A stretch of DNA of 64,000 bases, taken from contig CAVVRT010000004.1 of assembly GCA_963750775.1 (NCBI GenBank), positions 62,001-126,000 of the forward strand, read 5' to 3'. A program made the position numbers and the translations under genes. The notes under the pieces are model-generated. The model did not search any database, was not told where the DNA came from, and worked only from the letters and a program-made list of their open reading frames with translations. This DNA comes from Gallionella sp963750775. GTDB lineage: Bacteria > Pseudomonadota > Gammaproteobacteria > Burkholderiales > Gallionellaceae. Numbering within the stretch: position 1 is the first letter of the stretch; the number at the start of each line of letters is the position of its first letter. This document shows, in pieces, positions 26,522 to 35,007 of this stretch.

Positions 26522-28411
26522 TTATTCAGCTTGAGCTGCTTTCACTTCAGGCAAACTAATCGAAATCGAAGCCTTCTTTTTTGCATCGGCTATGTAGGCT
26601 TTGAATAACTCTTCGCCTAACAGTTGGCGTACTTGTTGTTCGTAACGCTGTTGCTTGGTGACATCGTTATTTTCAACATTCTTAACGCTGTCCACGCGCA
26701 CGATGGTGTAGCCCGCTGCGGTTTCGCGTCCGACAAACTGCGGTAGTTTTGCAGCATTGGCTTGGAACACCAAGCGGATTAAATCGGCATCTAAAGCATT
26801 GGCTTGGCGCGTGACGGTTTGCGCGGCGGCAAAGGTTAAATCGCTACTGCCGTCTTTTTGCAACTTAGCTAAAGCCTCTGTACCTTGTTTGCTGGCCAAA
26901 GTAATCGCTTTTTCACGCGACAGTTTTTGTTCAATAGCGGCTTGCACATCGCTCAAAGGTTTAACCGTCGCAGGCTTAAATTCTTTAATGCGCGCAGCAA
27001 CTAAGGTCGAAGCATCAATTTCAATCGCAGCGGTGTTGCGTTTATTTTTCACCACATCGTCGCTAAAAATCGCTTGCAACGCTTTCGCATTAAACGGTTG
27101 CGCGTTCGATATGCCTTTAATCAGCCAATCACTTTGTTCGATTTTTGCCCCGGCTAATTGCGCGGCTGCTTGCAAGCTGTCGCTTTGCTCATAAACAGTA
27201 TTGCTAAATTTTTCGGCTAACTCAGCAAATTTTTCGCTGGCTTTTTGTTGGCGTAATTTATTGGCAATGGTTTCGCGTGCTTCATCAAAAGGCAACACGC
27301 GCGATGCTTTAATTGCTGTCAGCTTGATGATGTGATAACCATAGTCAGACTTAACTAAACCACTCACCTCACCTGTTTTCAGTGCGAAAGCGGCATCGGA
27401 GAAAGGCTTGACCATTCTGTCTGCGGCAAAGAAACCTAAGTCGCCACCATTCGCGGCAGAGCCTGGATCTTGGGAAAATTGCTTGGCTAAATCAGCAAAT
27501 TTTTTCGGTGCAAGTTTAACTTGCGCCAATACCTGTTCGGCTTTCGCAAGCGCGGCATCTTGTGCCGCTTGCGGTGCGGAGGCTGGCACGGCAATCAAAA
27601 TATGTGCCGCTTGACGTTCTTCTACGCTGCTAAATTCAGCTTGATGATCTTTGTAATACTGGGCAACTTCGGCGCTATCCACATTGGTCGATGCCAGTAA
27701 ATTTGCCACTGAAAATCGAACAAATTCGACACGGGCTTGCTCAGGCACAGCAAATTCTTTTTGATTCAAATCGTAGTATTGCTTGATTGCTGCTGCATCC
27801 ACTTGCGCTTGTGAAATCAAGCCTTGCAAGGGAATCGTCGCAACACTCACCACACGTTGCTGCTCATTCAAACGTATCACTTTAGCAATGCTGTATGCAG
27901 CGGAATAAGCATTCGGCATAAAAATTTCATTGATTTGCTGCGAAACTAATTCATCGCGCACGCGTTTTTCATACATCAACGGGGACAAATTATTATTGCC
28001 TAGCACGCTGGCGTAACGCTTGGCATCAAATTTACCGTTATCTTGAAAGGCTTCCACGCTGCCAATCACTTGCGCGATTTGTGCGTCCGAAACCGTCAAG
28101 CCTGATTTATTCGCCGCATCAATCAACACGCGTTGTGCAACTAAATTATCTAACACTGCACGCTTCATTTCTGGCGTGTCAAACATCGCCGCATCGAAAT
28201 TTTGCCCCAAGCGTTGTTTTAATTGTTCTTGCTGCTGGCGCACGCTGCGCTCTAACTCTTGCGCTGAAATTTTCGTGCCGTTCACTGTGGCGGGCGCATC
28301 CACATTGGAAGATTTCTGGTATGAGTTCACACCGACCAATCCGAGCGATGCCGTAATTAAACCCAACACGATATATACGATGTATTTTTTCTCTTGCACG
28401 AAATCAAACAT
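26522..28411 (-). CDS. ppiD: Peptidyl-prolyl cis-trans isomerase PpiD (membrane-anchored chaperone)
   Basis: A periplasmic folding factor tethered to the inner membrane, where it meets proteins leaving SecYEG. I chose the ATG at 28411 (MFDFVQEKKYIVYIVLGLIT), which has AAGGG upstream and gives the family N-terminus; an in-frame ATG at 28447 lies right after a terminator hairpin. One membrane helix (about 11-30) precedes a SurA-type N-domain, a parvulin domain (AAHILIA..., FADLAKQFSQDPGSAANGGDLGFF) and a C-terminal domain. About 629 residues, normal. It is convergent with the hsd island. Confidence 0.92.
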   Translation of the reverse strand: MFDFVQEKKYIVYIVLGLITASLGLVGVNSYQKSSNVDAPATVNGTKISAQELERSVRQQQEQLKQRLGQNFDAAMFDTPEMKRAVLDNLVAQRVLIDAANKSGLTVSDAQIAQVIGSVEAFQDNGKFDAKRYASVLGNNNLSPLMYEKRVRDELVSQQINEIFMPNAYSAAYSIAKVIRLNEQQRVVSVATIPLQGLISQAQVDAAAIKQYYDLNQKEFAVPEQARVEFVRFSVANLLASTNVDSAEVAQYYKDHQAEFSSVEERQAAHILIAVPASAPQAAQDAALAKAEQVLAQVKLAPKKFADLAKQFSQDPGSAANGGDLGFFAADRMVKPFSDAAFALKTGEVSGLVKSDYGYHIIKLTAIKASRVLPFDEARETIANKLRQQKASEKFAELAEKFSNTVYEQSDSLQAAAQLAGAKIEQSDWLIKGISNAQPFNAKALQAIFSDDVVKNKRNTAAIEIDASTLVAARIKEFKPATVKPLSDVQAAIEQKLSREKAITLASKQGTEALAKLQKDGSSDLTFAAAQTVTRQANALDADLIRLVFQANAAKLPQFVGRETAAGYTIVRVDSVKNVENNDVTKQQRYEQQVRQLLGEELFKAYIADAKKKASISISLPEVKAAQAE

Positions 28412-28447
28412 AGTTTGGCCCTTGGTAAATTTAGATGTGACAGACAT

Positions 28448-28470
28448 AAAAAAGCGAACTTAACGTTCGC
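28448..28470 (-). terminator. Intrinsic terminator directly upstream of ppiD
   Basis: On the minus strand GCGAAC-GTTAA-GTTCGC is followed by TTTTTT and then ATGTCTGTC. It reads toward ppiD, yet no minus-strand gene is visible in the next 500 bases upstream. It may end an unannotated small RNA or act as an attenuator in the ppiD leader. Confidence 0.6.
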
Positions 28471-28891
28471 CTTAAATTAGCGGATTGTACGGCACTCAAG
28501 TCCGTGCAAAAACGAGCGGCATTATAACCAATGCCCTCATACTTGTAGAGTTTTTTAATCATTTTTTAGTTCACAAACGACGTGCGGCAAGCCTGCTTCG
28601 AGTGATTGCCTCAGTGTATAAGGCTATAAAAATAACATTAACTATAATATCGCTAGCTATTATTAAAATAGTCCGTATAGTGCGCGTCTTGCCGCATCTT
28701 ATGCGGCATTTAGTTCATCGTTATCTGACCTATCTCTCGCGCAACTTTCATCTAATGAAATTGTGCCTGTCTATAGAAACTCACACATCCAGCCTCATGG
28801 GATACACGGGTTTTCCGGTTAGCAACGATGTTTTTTGCGCCGGTTAATCGTCTGCCCACTGAGCTGAGCAGTTTTACTACCTGCGCTTACC
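28471..28891. other. Intergenic region between divergent ppiD and DEAD-box helicase, no gene seen
   Basis: About 420 bases with no convincing coding sequence; the longest plus-strand frame (28485-28847) has no ribosome site and no family resemblance. It must hold promoters for both divergent genes. A small hairpin CCGCATCTTATGCGG lies at about 28694-28708. No tRNA fold was found. Confidence 0.5.
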
Positions 28892-28977
28892 TTAGAAATC
28901 ATGATTTTGCCAGCCAAGCTGGGTTGATTAAATTCGCCCTTAAAGTTTTGCTGTGCTTATAACATTATGATTTCTAA
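28892..28977 (+). promoter_or_regulatory. Long-range inverted repeat in helicase leader
   Basis: TTAGAAATCAT (28892-28902) and ATGATTTCTAA (28967-28977) are perfect 11-base complements, separated by 64 bases and ending 7 bases before the AAGGAAG ribosome site of the DEAD-box helicase. If both arms are transcribed they could pair and affect translation, as in temperature-sensitive leaders. A possible -10 (TTATAA near 28957) would instead start transcription inside the loop. Confidence 0.45.
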
Positions 28978-28995
28978 AACATAAAGGAAGCAAAA

Positions 28996-30714
28996 ATGTC
29001 TTTTGAAAATCTACAGTTACACCCTTCAATTCTTAAAGCTATCGCCGAAACTGGCTATACCGAACCGACTCAAATTCAAGCTGAAGCGATTCCTTTGGTA
29101 TTGGCTGGCGAAGATTTGATGGCTTCATCACAAACTGGTAGCGGTAAAACAGCGGCGTTTATTTTGCCTGCGCTGCAACGTCTGTCTGTGCCTTCAACCG
29201 TTGCAGGCAGCAAAGGTCCGCGCGTTTTGGTATTGACTCCAACGCGTGAATTGGCACAACAAGTGTGCGATGCCGCGACTAAATACGGCAAAGACATGCG
29301 CTTCAAAATTATCAGCATTTTGGGTGGTATGCCTTACCCAGTACAAAACCGCATGTTGGCGGGTCAAGTGGACATTTTGGTGGCAACACCAGGTCGCTTG
29401 ATTGACCATCTGGAACGTGGTCGTATCGACTTTTCACGTTTGGAAATGTTGATTTTGGATGAAGCGGATCGCATGTTGGACATGGGTTTCGTGGACGACG
29501 TAGAACGTATCGCTGCGGCAACGCCTGCTACTCGCCAAACTTTGCTGTTTTCGGCAACTTTGGACGGCGTAGTCGGTAACCTGGCTTCACGTTTATTGAA
29601 ATCACCTAAACGTTTGACGATTTCTGCTGCTAAAGCGAAACACGAAAACATCGAACAACGCATGATGTTCGCTGACGACGTGGCGCATAAGAGCAAATTG
29701 TTGAACCATTTGTTGACGGATGCAGAATTAAACCAAGCGATTGTATTTACTGCGACAAAACGCGATGCTGACACGATTGCTGACCAACTTTCAGCGCAAG
29801 GTCACTCAGTGGCAGCGTTGCATGGCGATATGAATCAACGCGAACGTACTCGCACTTTGACTAACTTGCGCAGCGGTAGCGTGCGTATTTTGGTAGCGAC
29901 CGACGTGGCAGCGCGCGGTATTGACGTACGCGGCATTACGCACGTGATTAACTTCGACTTGCCTAAATTTGCGGAAGATTATGTGCATCGTATTGGTCGT
30001 ACTGGTCGCGGTGGTTCAAGCGGTATTGCGATTTCATTCGCGTCTAACCGTGACGCATCGTTGCTGAAAAGCATTGAGCGTTACACCGAACAAACTATCA
30101 AAATGCACACGATTGAAGGCTTAGAGCCTAAATTCAAAATGCGTACTGGCGGCGCGCCTTCTTCAGATCGTAACGGCCCACGTCGTAGTTCTGGCGGTGG
30201 TTTCGGCGGCGGTAACGGTGGAAATCGTGGCGGCAACGGCGGCGGTTTTGGTGGCGGCGATCGCGGTGGTAATGGTGGCGGCTTCGGTGGCAACCGTGGC
30301 GGTAATGCGGGTGGTTTCGGCGGCGGAAATCGTAGCGCAGGCGGCTTTGGTGGTAATCGCGATGCGGCTCCTCGCGCTAACGCAGGCGGTTTCGGCGGCG
30401 GCAACAATGCGGGTTTCCATCATTCAGCTCCCGATAGCCGTCATAGCGCAGCACCGCGTCGTGAAGGTTTCGGCGGCCAAGGTGCTGGTCAAGGCTTTGG
30501 TGGTCAAACACAAAATCGTAATGAGGGTCGCAGCTTTGGCAACAATGAAAATCGCGGTGGTTTCGGTGCACAAAACCGTGGCGGCAATGCTGGCAACAGC
30601 GCGCCTCGCGGCAATGGCGACCGTCCTAGTTTCGGCGGCGATCGTCCTAGCTTTGGTGGCAACCGTGGCAACGCAGGTTCAGGCAACAAAGGTGGCTTTG
30701 GTGGCAACCGTTAA
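28996..30714 (+). CDS. DEAD-box ATP-dependent RNA helicase, RhlE-like, with Gly-rich tail
   Basis: A 572-residue RNA helicase. Motifs in order: Q motif (GYTEPTQIQAEAIP), I (SSQTGSGKTAAFILP), Ia (PTRELAQQV), Ib (TPGRLID), II (DEADRMLDMGF), III (SAT), V (ATDVAARGIDV) and VI (HRIGRTGRGG). Residues about 385-572 are a disordered tail of GGFGGGNRGGN-like and GFGG repeats with Arg, which usually binds RNA. These helicases unwind rRNA or mRNA structure in ribosome assembly and cold adaptation. The leader has an inverted repeat and a strong ribosome site, and the gene ends at its own terminator. Confidence 0.92.
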   Translation: MSFENLQLHPSILKAIAETGYTEPTQIQAEAIPLVLAGEDLMASSQTGSGKTAAFILPALQRLSVPSTVAGSKGPRVLVLTPTRELAQQVCDAATKYGKDMRFKIISILGGMPYPVQNRMLAGQVDILVATPGRLIDHLERGRIDFSRLEMLILDEADRMLDMGFVDDVERIAAATPATRQTLLFSATLDGVVGNLASRLLKSPKRLTISAAKAKHENIEQRMMFADDVAHKSKLLNHLLTDAELNQAIVFTATKRDADTIADQLSAQGHSVAALHGDMNQRERTRTLTNLRSGSVRILVATDVAARGIDVRGITHVINFDLPKFAEDYVHRIGRTGRGGSSGIAISFASNRDASLLKSIERYTEQTIKMHTIEGLEPKFKMRTGGAPSSDRNGPRRSSGGGFGGGNGGNRGGNGGGFGGGDRGGNGGGFGGNRGGNAGGFGGGNRSAGGFGGNRDAAPRANAGGFGGGNNAGFHHSAPDSRHSAAPRREGFGGQGAGQGFGGQTQNRNEGRSFGNNENRGGFGAQNRGGNAGNSAPRGNGDRPSFGGDRPSFGGNRGNAGSGNKGGFGGNR

Positions 30715-30740
30715 TTTGTAACGGTCAACACTAGCTCAAT

Positions 30741-30769
30741 AAAAAAGCACGCTTAGGCGTGCTTTTTTT
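30741..30769 (+). terminator. Intrinsic terminator after DEAD-box helicase
   Basis: AAAAAAGCACGC-TTAG-GCGTGCTTTTTTT: 6-bp GC stem plus A/T extension and a 7-T tail, 27 bases past the stop. Confidence 0.9.
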
Positions 30770-30799
30770 CGTCTTAAATATAAAAACTTTGTCTCACAT

Positions 30800-31050
30800 G
30801 GGTGTCTCAAAAAATTCAAATATCGAAGTGAGGCTAAACCGCAAGGGTCTTCCCCATGAAACATAGTCGCATTAGCTCCTTGTTTCGTGTGAAGGCGCGA
30901 ACAAAAAATTACGACGACGCACTTGTCCTCAGGTGGTTTAGCTGGGGATAGATGACTATGTAAGGAGTAATTTTTTGCTTGCCCTCAGGAGCTGTAGCTG
31001 GGGGTGAGTAACGACGCATCGCGATGAGATTTGGATTTTTAGAGATACCC
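30800..31050. repeat. MITE-like element, copy 1 (251 bp)
   Basis: Begins GGGTGTCTC and ends GAGATACCC, inverted with one mismatch. Internal blocks CTATGTAAGGAGTAATTTTTT and GAGTAACGACGCATYGCGAYGAGATTT are shared with the reversed copy at 43356-43495. This copy has about 110 extra internal bases with two related blocks (CCTCAGGTGGTTTAGCTGGGG, CCTCAGGAGCTGTAGCTGGGG; each 20-21 nt). It codes for nothing evident and fills the space between the helicase terminator and the transporter gene. Confidence 0.7.
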
Positions 31051-31057
31051 ATAACGC

Positions 31058-31945
31058 CTAAGCGTGAATTTTGCCTGACCACAAACTTGCCGAGACGATT
31101 AAGGTCGCACCTAGCCAGTCTTGCAAACTCATCGCCTCCCCTACCAAAATATAGGACGAGGCTGCTGCAATCACCAGCTCAAACAAAAATAGCAACATAG
31201 ATTGATTGGCGGGCAAGTGTGTTACACCGTATTGCACTGCATACGCCACGGCGGCTAACACGCCGCCTAAAATCAGTAGCACGGCAAAGTTCGCGACGCT
31301 TAATCCTGCTAGTTGTGGCGCGATGCCGCCTTGCCAAATAATCAGCGGCAAAGTCAACGCCACCGTGCCTAATCCGACGCTAAAAGTTTTTGCTTCCAAG
31401 CTAATGTGTTGGGCGCGACGCGACACGACGTTGGATAAGGCAAAGCTAAATCCCGCAGCCAACGCAATCCATTCCGAGACATTTTGCGGCAAGGGTAAGC
31501 CCTGCTGCGGATTCCATAACATCACCACCGCCCCGCCGACCGACAACACGATGACCAGATAACCATAGCGATTCAGCGATTCTTTGAGCAGGCTGGCGGA
31601 CAACAAAATCGTCCATAAAGGCGCGAGATAAAACAGCAACAACACGCGCATCACGTCGCCTTTTAACATTGCCAACACATAGCCAAAATTCGCCGCGCCG
31701 GTACTGACAATCAGCAACGCCAACCAAGCCATTAAGCGGACATTTTGCATCGCGGCAAATTCGCGCCACACACGCGGCAACCACACCAAACTCATTAGCA
31801 GCGCAATGCCAAACACCAGCAAGGTTGCCAGCGCGCCCGACACGCCCGCGTCTTGCAGCACTCGGAACGGATACCAGATTAGCCCCCACACCAACGCGCC
31901 GCTGAGTACGCCCGCAATCGGCATGAGATTTTTAGTTGTTTGCAT
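31058..31945 (-). CDS. EamA/RhaT-family drug/metabolite transporter
   Basis: A 295-residue inner-membrane protein with about ten predicted helices in two EamA repeats (first about 10-140, second about 150-290). Typical features are ALVWGLIWYPFRVL near the start and the second-half NVVSRRAQHISLEAKTFSVG. The family exports amino acids, nucleotides or other metabolites; the substrate here is unknown. It is divergent from dapC, 51 bases away, so they may share regulation. Its 3' end abuts the MITE-like element. Confidence 0.85.
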   Translation of the reverse strand: MQTTKNLMPIAGVLSGALVWGLIWYPFRVLQDAGVSGALATLLVFGIALLMSLVWLPRVWREFAAMQNVRLMAWLALLIVSTGAANFGYVLAMLKGDVMRVLLLFYLAPLWTILLSASLLKESLNRYGYLVIVLSVGGAVVMLWNPQQGLPLPQNVSEWIALAAGFSFALSNVVSRRAQHISLEAKTFSVGLGTVALTLPLIIWQGGIAPQLAGLSVANFAVLLILGGVLAAVAYAVQYGVTHLPANQSMLLFLFELVIAAASSYILVGEAMSLQDWLGATLIVSASLWSGKIHA

Positions 31946-31996
31946 GGTGCTGACCTTTATAATGCGCGCCTTTTGCGCGACGCTAGACTTTGAAAA

Positions 31997-33190
31997 ATGA
32001 ATCCTGATTTAGAAAAACTTCAGCCCTACCCGTTTCAAAAACTTAGCCAATTATTTGCGGCGGTGACCCCCAATCCTGATTTGCGGGCGATTAGTTTATC
32101 CATTGGCGAACCCAAACACGCTACGCCACCCTTCATCAAAGACGCGCTCATACAAGGTTTAGACGGGCTGGCGAATTATCCCACAACCGCAGGTTCGGAC
32201 GCGTTGCGTAGCACCATGGCAAACTGGATCGGCAAGCGTTACGGCATTCCCACGCTGGACGCGAAGACGCAAGTTTTGCCTGTGAATGGCAGCCGCGAAG
32301 CGTTATTTTCATTCGCACAGTCGGTGATAGACCGCAGTCAAAAATCCCCCGCTGTTGTTTGCCCAAATCCTTTTTATCAAATCTACGAAGGCGCTGCATT
32401 TTTGGCGGGAGCGACGCCCTACTTTCTGAACACATTGCCCGAAGATCATTTCAAATTAAATTTTGCGCAACTGCCTGAGGAAGTTTGGCAACGCACGCAA
32501 TTGATTTATGTTTGCTCGCCGGGCAACCCTAGCGGCAGCGTGATGGACTTGAATGAATGGAAAACACTGTTTGAAATGTCCGACCGTTATGGCTTTGTCA
32601 TCGCGTCAGACGAGTGTTATTCAGAGATTTATTTCGGCGATAACAAACCGCTAGGCGCGCTGCAAGCCTCACAACAACTAGGTCGCAGCGATTACAAAAA
32701 TCTGGTGATGTTCTCCAGCTTATCCAAGCGATCCAATGTTCCTGGAATGCGTTCTGGCTTTGTCGCGGGGGATGCAAAAGTGATTGCCAAGTTCGCGCTA
32801 TATCGCACTTACCACGGTTCGGCGATGAATCCCGCCATCCAAACGGCAACCATCGCAGCGTGGAATGACGAGGAACATGTCATCGAGAATCGTCGCTTGT
32901 ATGCGGAGAAATTCGCGCAGGTGGTCACAATTCTCAAGCCCGTGTTGCCTGTCATGATGCCCGATGCGGGATTTTATTTATGGATACGCACACCGATTGC
33001 CGACACTGATTTCGCGCAGCAACTCTATCGCGATTATCACGTCACCGTATTACCCGGCAGCTACTTAGCGCGTGAAGCGCAAGGCGTGAATCCCGGTGAA
33101 AATTTTGTGCGTTTAGCACTGGTGGCGAGTACCGCCGAGACCATAGAAGCGGCACAACGTATCGCGGATTTTACCGCTCAGCTAAGCTAG
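31997..33190 (+). CDS. dapC: Succinyldiaminopimelate transaminase
   Basis: A PLP-dependent fold-type I aminotransferase, 397 residues, that makes N-succinyl-LL-diaminopimelate in lysine and cell-wall synthesis. The opening (LQPYPFQKLSQLFAAVTP) and ISLSIGEPKHATP are typical of DapC. The PLP lysine is in SSLSKRSNVPGMRSGF (about 240), with the YSEIYFG and VCSPGNPSGSV substrate/cofactor regions. dapD and dapE lie 2-5 kb downstream on the same strand, giving the succinylase branch together. Confidence 0.92.
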   Translation: MNPDLEKLQPYPFQKLSQLFAAVTPNPDLRAISLSIGEPKHATPPFIKDALIQGLDGLANYPTTAGSDALRSTMANWIGKRYGIPTLDAKTQVLPVNGSREALFSFAQSVIDRSQKSPAVVCPNPFYQIYEGAAFLAGATPYFLNTLPEDHFKLNFAQLPEEVWQRTQLIYVCSPGNPSGSVMDLNEWKTLFEMSDRYGFVIASDECYSEIYFGDNKPLGALQASQQLGRSDYKNLVMFSSLSKRSNVPGMRSGFVAGDAKVIAKFALYRTYHGSAMNPAIQTATIAAWNDEEHVIENRRLYAEKFAQVVTILKPVLPVMMPDAGFYLWIRTPIADTDFAQQLYRDYHVTVLPGSYLAREAQGVNPGENFVRLALVASTAETIEAAQRIADFTAQLS

Positions 33191-33241
33191 TACCGAGCCA
33201 TTCATAAATTATCGCTTATTTGCTATTTCCTATGAGATTTG

Positions 33242-34102
33242 ATGAACATGAATGCACTAACCGTATTGCTATTCTCATCGCTACTATTTTTATTCGTTTT
33301 TATTCGGAAATTTTGGCGTAGTAGGGATATTTTGAGCAGCGGTGGCATTGCGCTTGGCTTCTGGATTACATCAATGGTTGGCGGTGGTTATATGTCTAGC
33401 TATATCAATTCGCCTGATCGCGTAAAAGAGAAAATTGAATTTTCACTACGCGACAACCCAGCCTACCAAGCCTTTAAGAAAACTGACTTACCAACGTATG
33501 AAGTCATGCTGAGTGTTTTGACGGCTCAAGCTATCGACCAGAAAATTTCAATTGAGTCGCCCCGATGGCACAAGTATGTTCAGTATGAGCTGTCCAGACA
33601 GATGGACTCTTATTGGAATCAGGCGGACACCCAAGCGATATTTGAATATGTCGATGTGCTACTCGCTAAGCTGCGCGTATTGCAAGAACGGGACAGCACT
33701 GTTTGTTATGCCTATCTTTATGATGCTGAAAAGAGAGGCGGTGGAATAGATAGCCGCTATTTTTCGAAAACGCTAATGAATTCAGAAACCCAAGCAATCG
33801 CAGCAGTTATTTATTCGGCGAAACAATCAGGGCAAGCTAAACTCATTCCAGACCGAAATGCTGAGTTAAGAATATTCCTCCCAATTATGAACAAACTGGA
33901 CATCGAATTTGGCGAGGATGCGCAAATGCTTAGAACCCCTTATGCGGAAGAAGTTAATCCAGACCGCATGTGTCGTATAACGACAAGACTATTAGAGCTT
34001 ACGCGTGACTTACCCGAAGCAGATAGTAGTGCTGCATTCGGTTTGATGCTCGCCCAACCTATGAGATACAGCCTTTTCCCCTTTCCTTATCTCAAACTAT
34101 AA
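33242..34102 (+). CDS. Hypothetical membrane-anchored protein
   Basis: About 286 residues, family not recognised. An N-terminal hydrophobic helix (about 5-20, ALTVLLFSSLLFLFVFI) and a second at about 32-50 (GGIALGFWITSMVGGGYMSS) are followed by a soluble, mostly helical region with many charged residues. Start codons at 33239 (TTG), 33242 and 33248 (ATG) are all possible. The DUF4124 gene follows after 12 bases, suggesting co-expression. No catalytic motif is visible. Confidence 0.6.
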   Translation: MNMNALTVLLFSSLLFLFVFIRKFWRSRDILSSGGIALGFWITSMVGGGYMSSYINSPDRVKEKIEFSLRDNPAYQAFKKTDLPTYEVMLSVLTAQAIDQKISIESPRWHKYVQYELSRQMDSYWNQADTQAIFEYVDVLLAKLRVLQERDSTVCYAYLYDAEKRGGGIDSRYFSKTLMNSETQAIAAVIYSAKQSGQAKLIPDRNAELRIFLPIMNKLDIEFGEDAQMLRTPYAEEVNPDRMCRITTRLLELTRDLPEADSSAAFGLMLAQPMRYSLFPFPYLKL

Positions 34103-34114
34103 AGGTTAGTTGTC

Positions 34115-34669
34115 ATGCGCAAAATTTTGCAAATTGTCGTGCTAGCTGCTTTATTTCACTCGCCTATAACTCAAGCGCAAATGTATAAATGCACGGGTGC
34201 AGATGGAAAAAACAGCTACCAAGATGCCCCGTGTGCCTTTGCCCAAGGGGATCAAACAACAATGAATATACCGCTCAGCCCATTTGAAAGAGACCCCATT
34301 GCCGCTGCCATTACGGTGGTAAACACGGGTTACGCACTCACTCGTTTGGGTACCTTGTGTGCAGCGCGCTCACCCGCTACGCAAGCAGGGCTGCAAAAGG
34401 CTATGGCTGATTGGATGTTGCGGCATGACGCGCTTTTATCTAAAAGTGGCTTGATTCTGCGCAGTAAATTGTCGCAGCAGCAACGAGTGGATATTGCCGT
34501 TCAAGGCAAGTTGAGTGTGGATGCAACTATTAACAATCTACCAAGCACAGAAACGTCCACCTACGCAGTAATGTGTCGTGAATTACCCACAAAAATGTTC
34601 CATCCTCAAATGAATTTAGTTGCGCGCCCCGTGCTGGTTAAAACGATTACAAACTATGTCATCCAGTAA
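34115..34669 (+). CDS. Secreted DUF4124 domain protein
   Basis: A 184-residue exported protein with signal peptide (MRKILQIVVLAALFHSPITQAQ) followed directly by a DUF4124 region (MYKCTGADGKNSYQDAPCAF, two Cys likely disulfide-bonded). The rest is helical with no recognised motif. DUF4124 proteins are common and uncharacterised in beta/gammaproteobacteria. It follows the membrane protein at 33242 and precedes an orphan reading frame that continues in the same frame after the stop. Confidence 0.75.
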   Translation: MRKILQIVVLAALFHSPITQAQMYKCTGADGKNSYQDAPCAFAQGDQTTMNIPLSPFERDPIAAAITVVNTGYALTRLGTLCAARSPATQAGLQKAMADWMLRHDALLSKSGLILRSKLSQQQRVDIAVQGKLSVDATINNLPSTETSTYAVMCRELPTKMFHPQMNLVARPVLVKTITNYVIQ

Positions 34670-34897
34670 CTGGCATCGTTAGATGCGGCGGGCAAAGTCT
34701 ATCAACTTTATTTTGCGTCTATGGGGTCGTTACGCACGCAAGAAATCAAAATCTGGGATGCGGGCTGGTATCGAATCCGCAATGCTTTGAGCGAGCGCGA
34801 CTTGGGCGCAGACGAATTAGCCACTGTCAAACGGGCACACAGTTTATTGAAAGCCAAACTATTACCCAAAATTAGCGAATTCGGTTTTTTGGGATAA
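34670..34897 (+). pseudogene. Gene fragment without its own start
   Basis: Directly after the DUF4124 stop, in the same frame, 75 sense codons read LASLDAAGKVYQLYFASMGS... and end TAA at 34895. Composition looks coding (IKIWDAGWYRIRNALSERDL). The only ATG in frame is 34721, with no ribosome site, giving 58 residues. It looks like the C-terminal remnant of an unrecognised protein. A short unannotated gene is the alternative. The remaining 110 bases before dapD hold nothing evident. Confidence 0.45.
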
Positions 34898-35007
34898 GTC
34901 AGAACCCCCTAGCGCGGCTATAATGCCGCCCGAATTTAGCGGTGTTAAATGAAAATTTGATGCGGCTGGCAAACCCTAATAACTCACTTTAACGAACTGG
35001 AAAAAGC

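Noticed and set aside
28485..28847. 120-codon plus-strand frame between ppiD and the helicase
   Set aside because: No ribosome site, no recognisable family, and composition unlike neighbouring genes.
30197..30721. 174-codon Ala/Val-rich frame overlapping the helicase tail
   Set aside because: It is the shifted frame of GGC/GGT glycine-repeat codons, not an independent gene.
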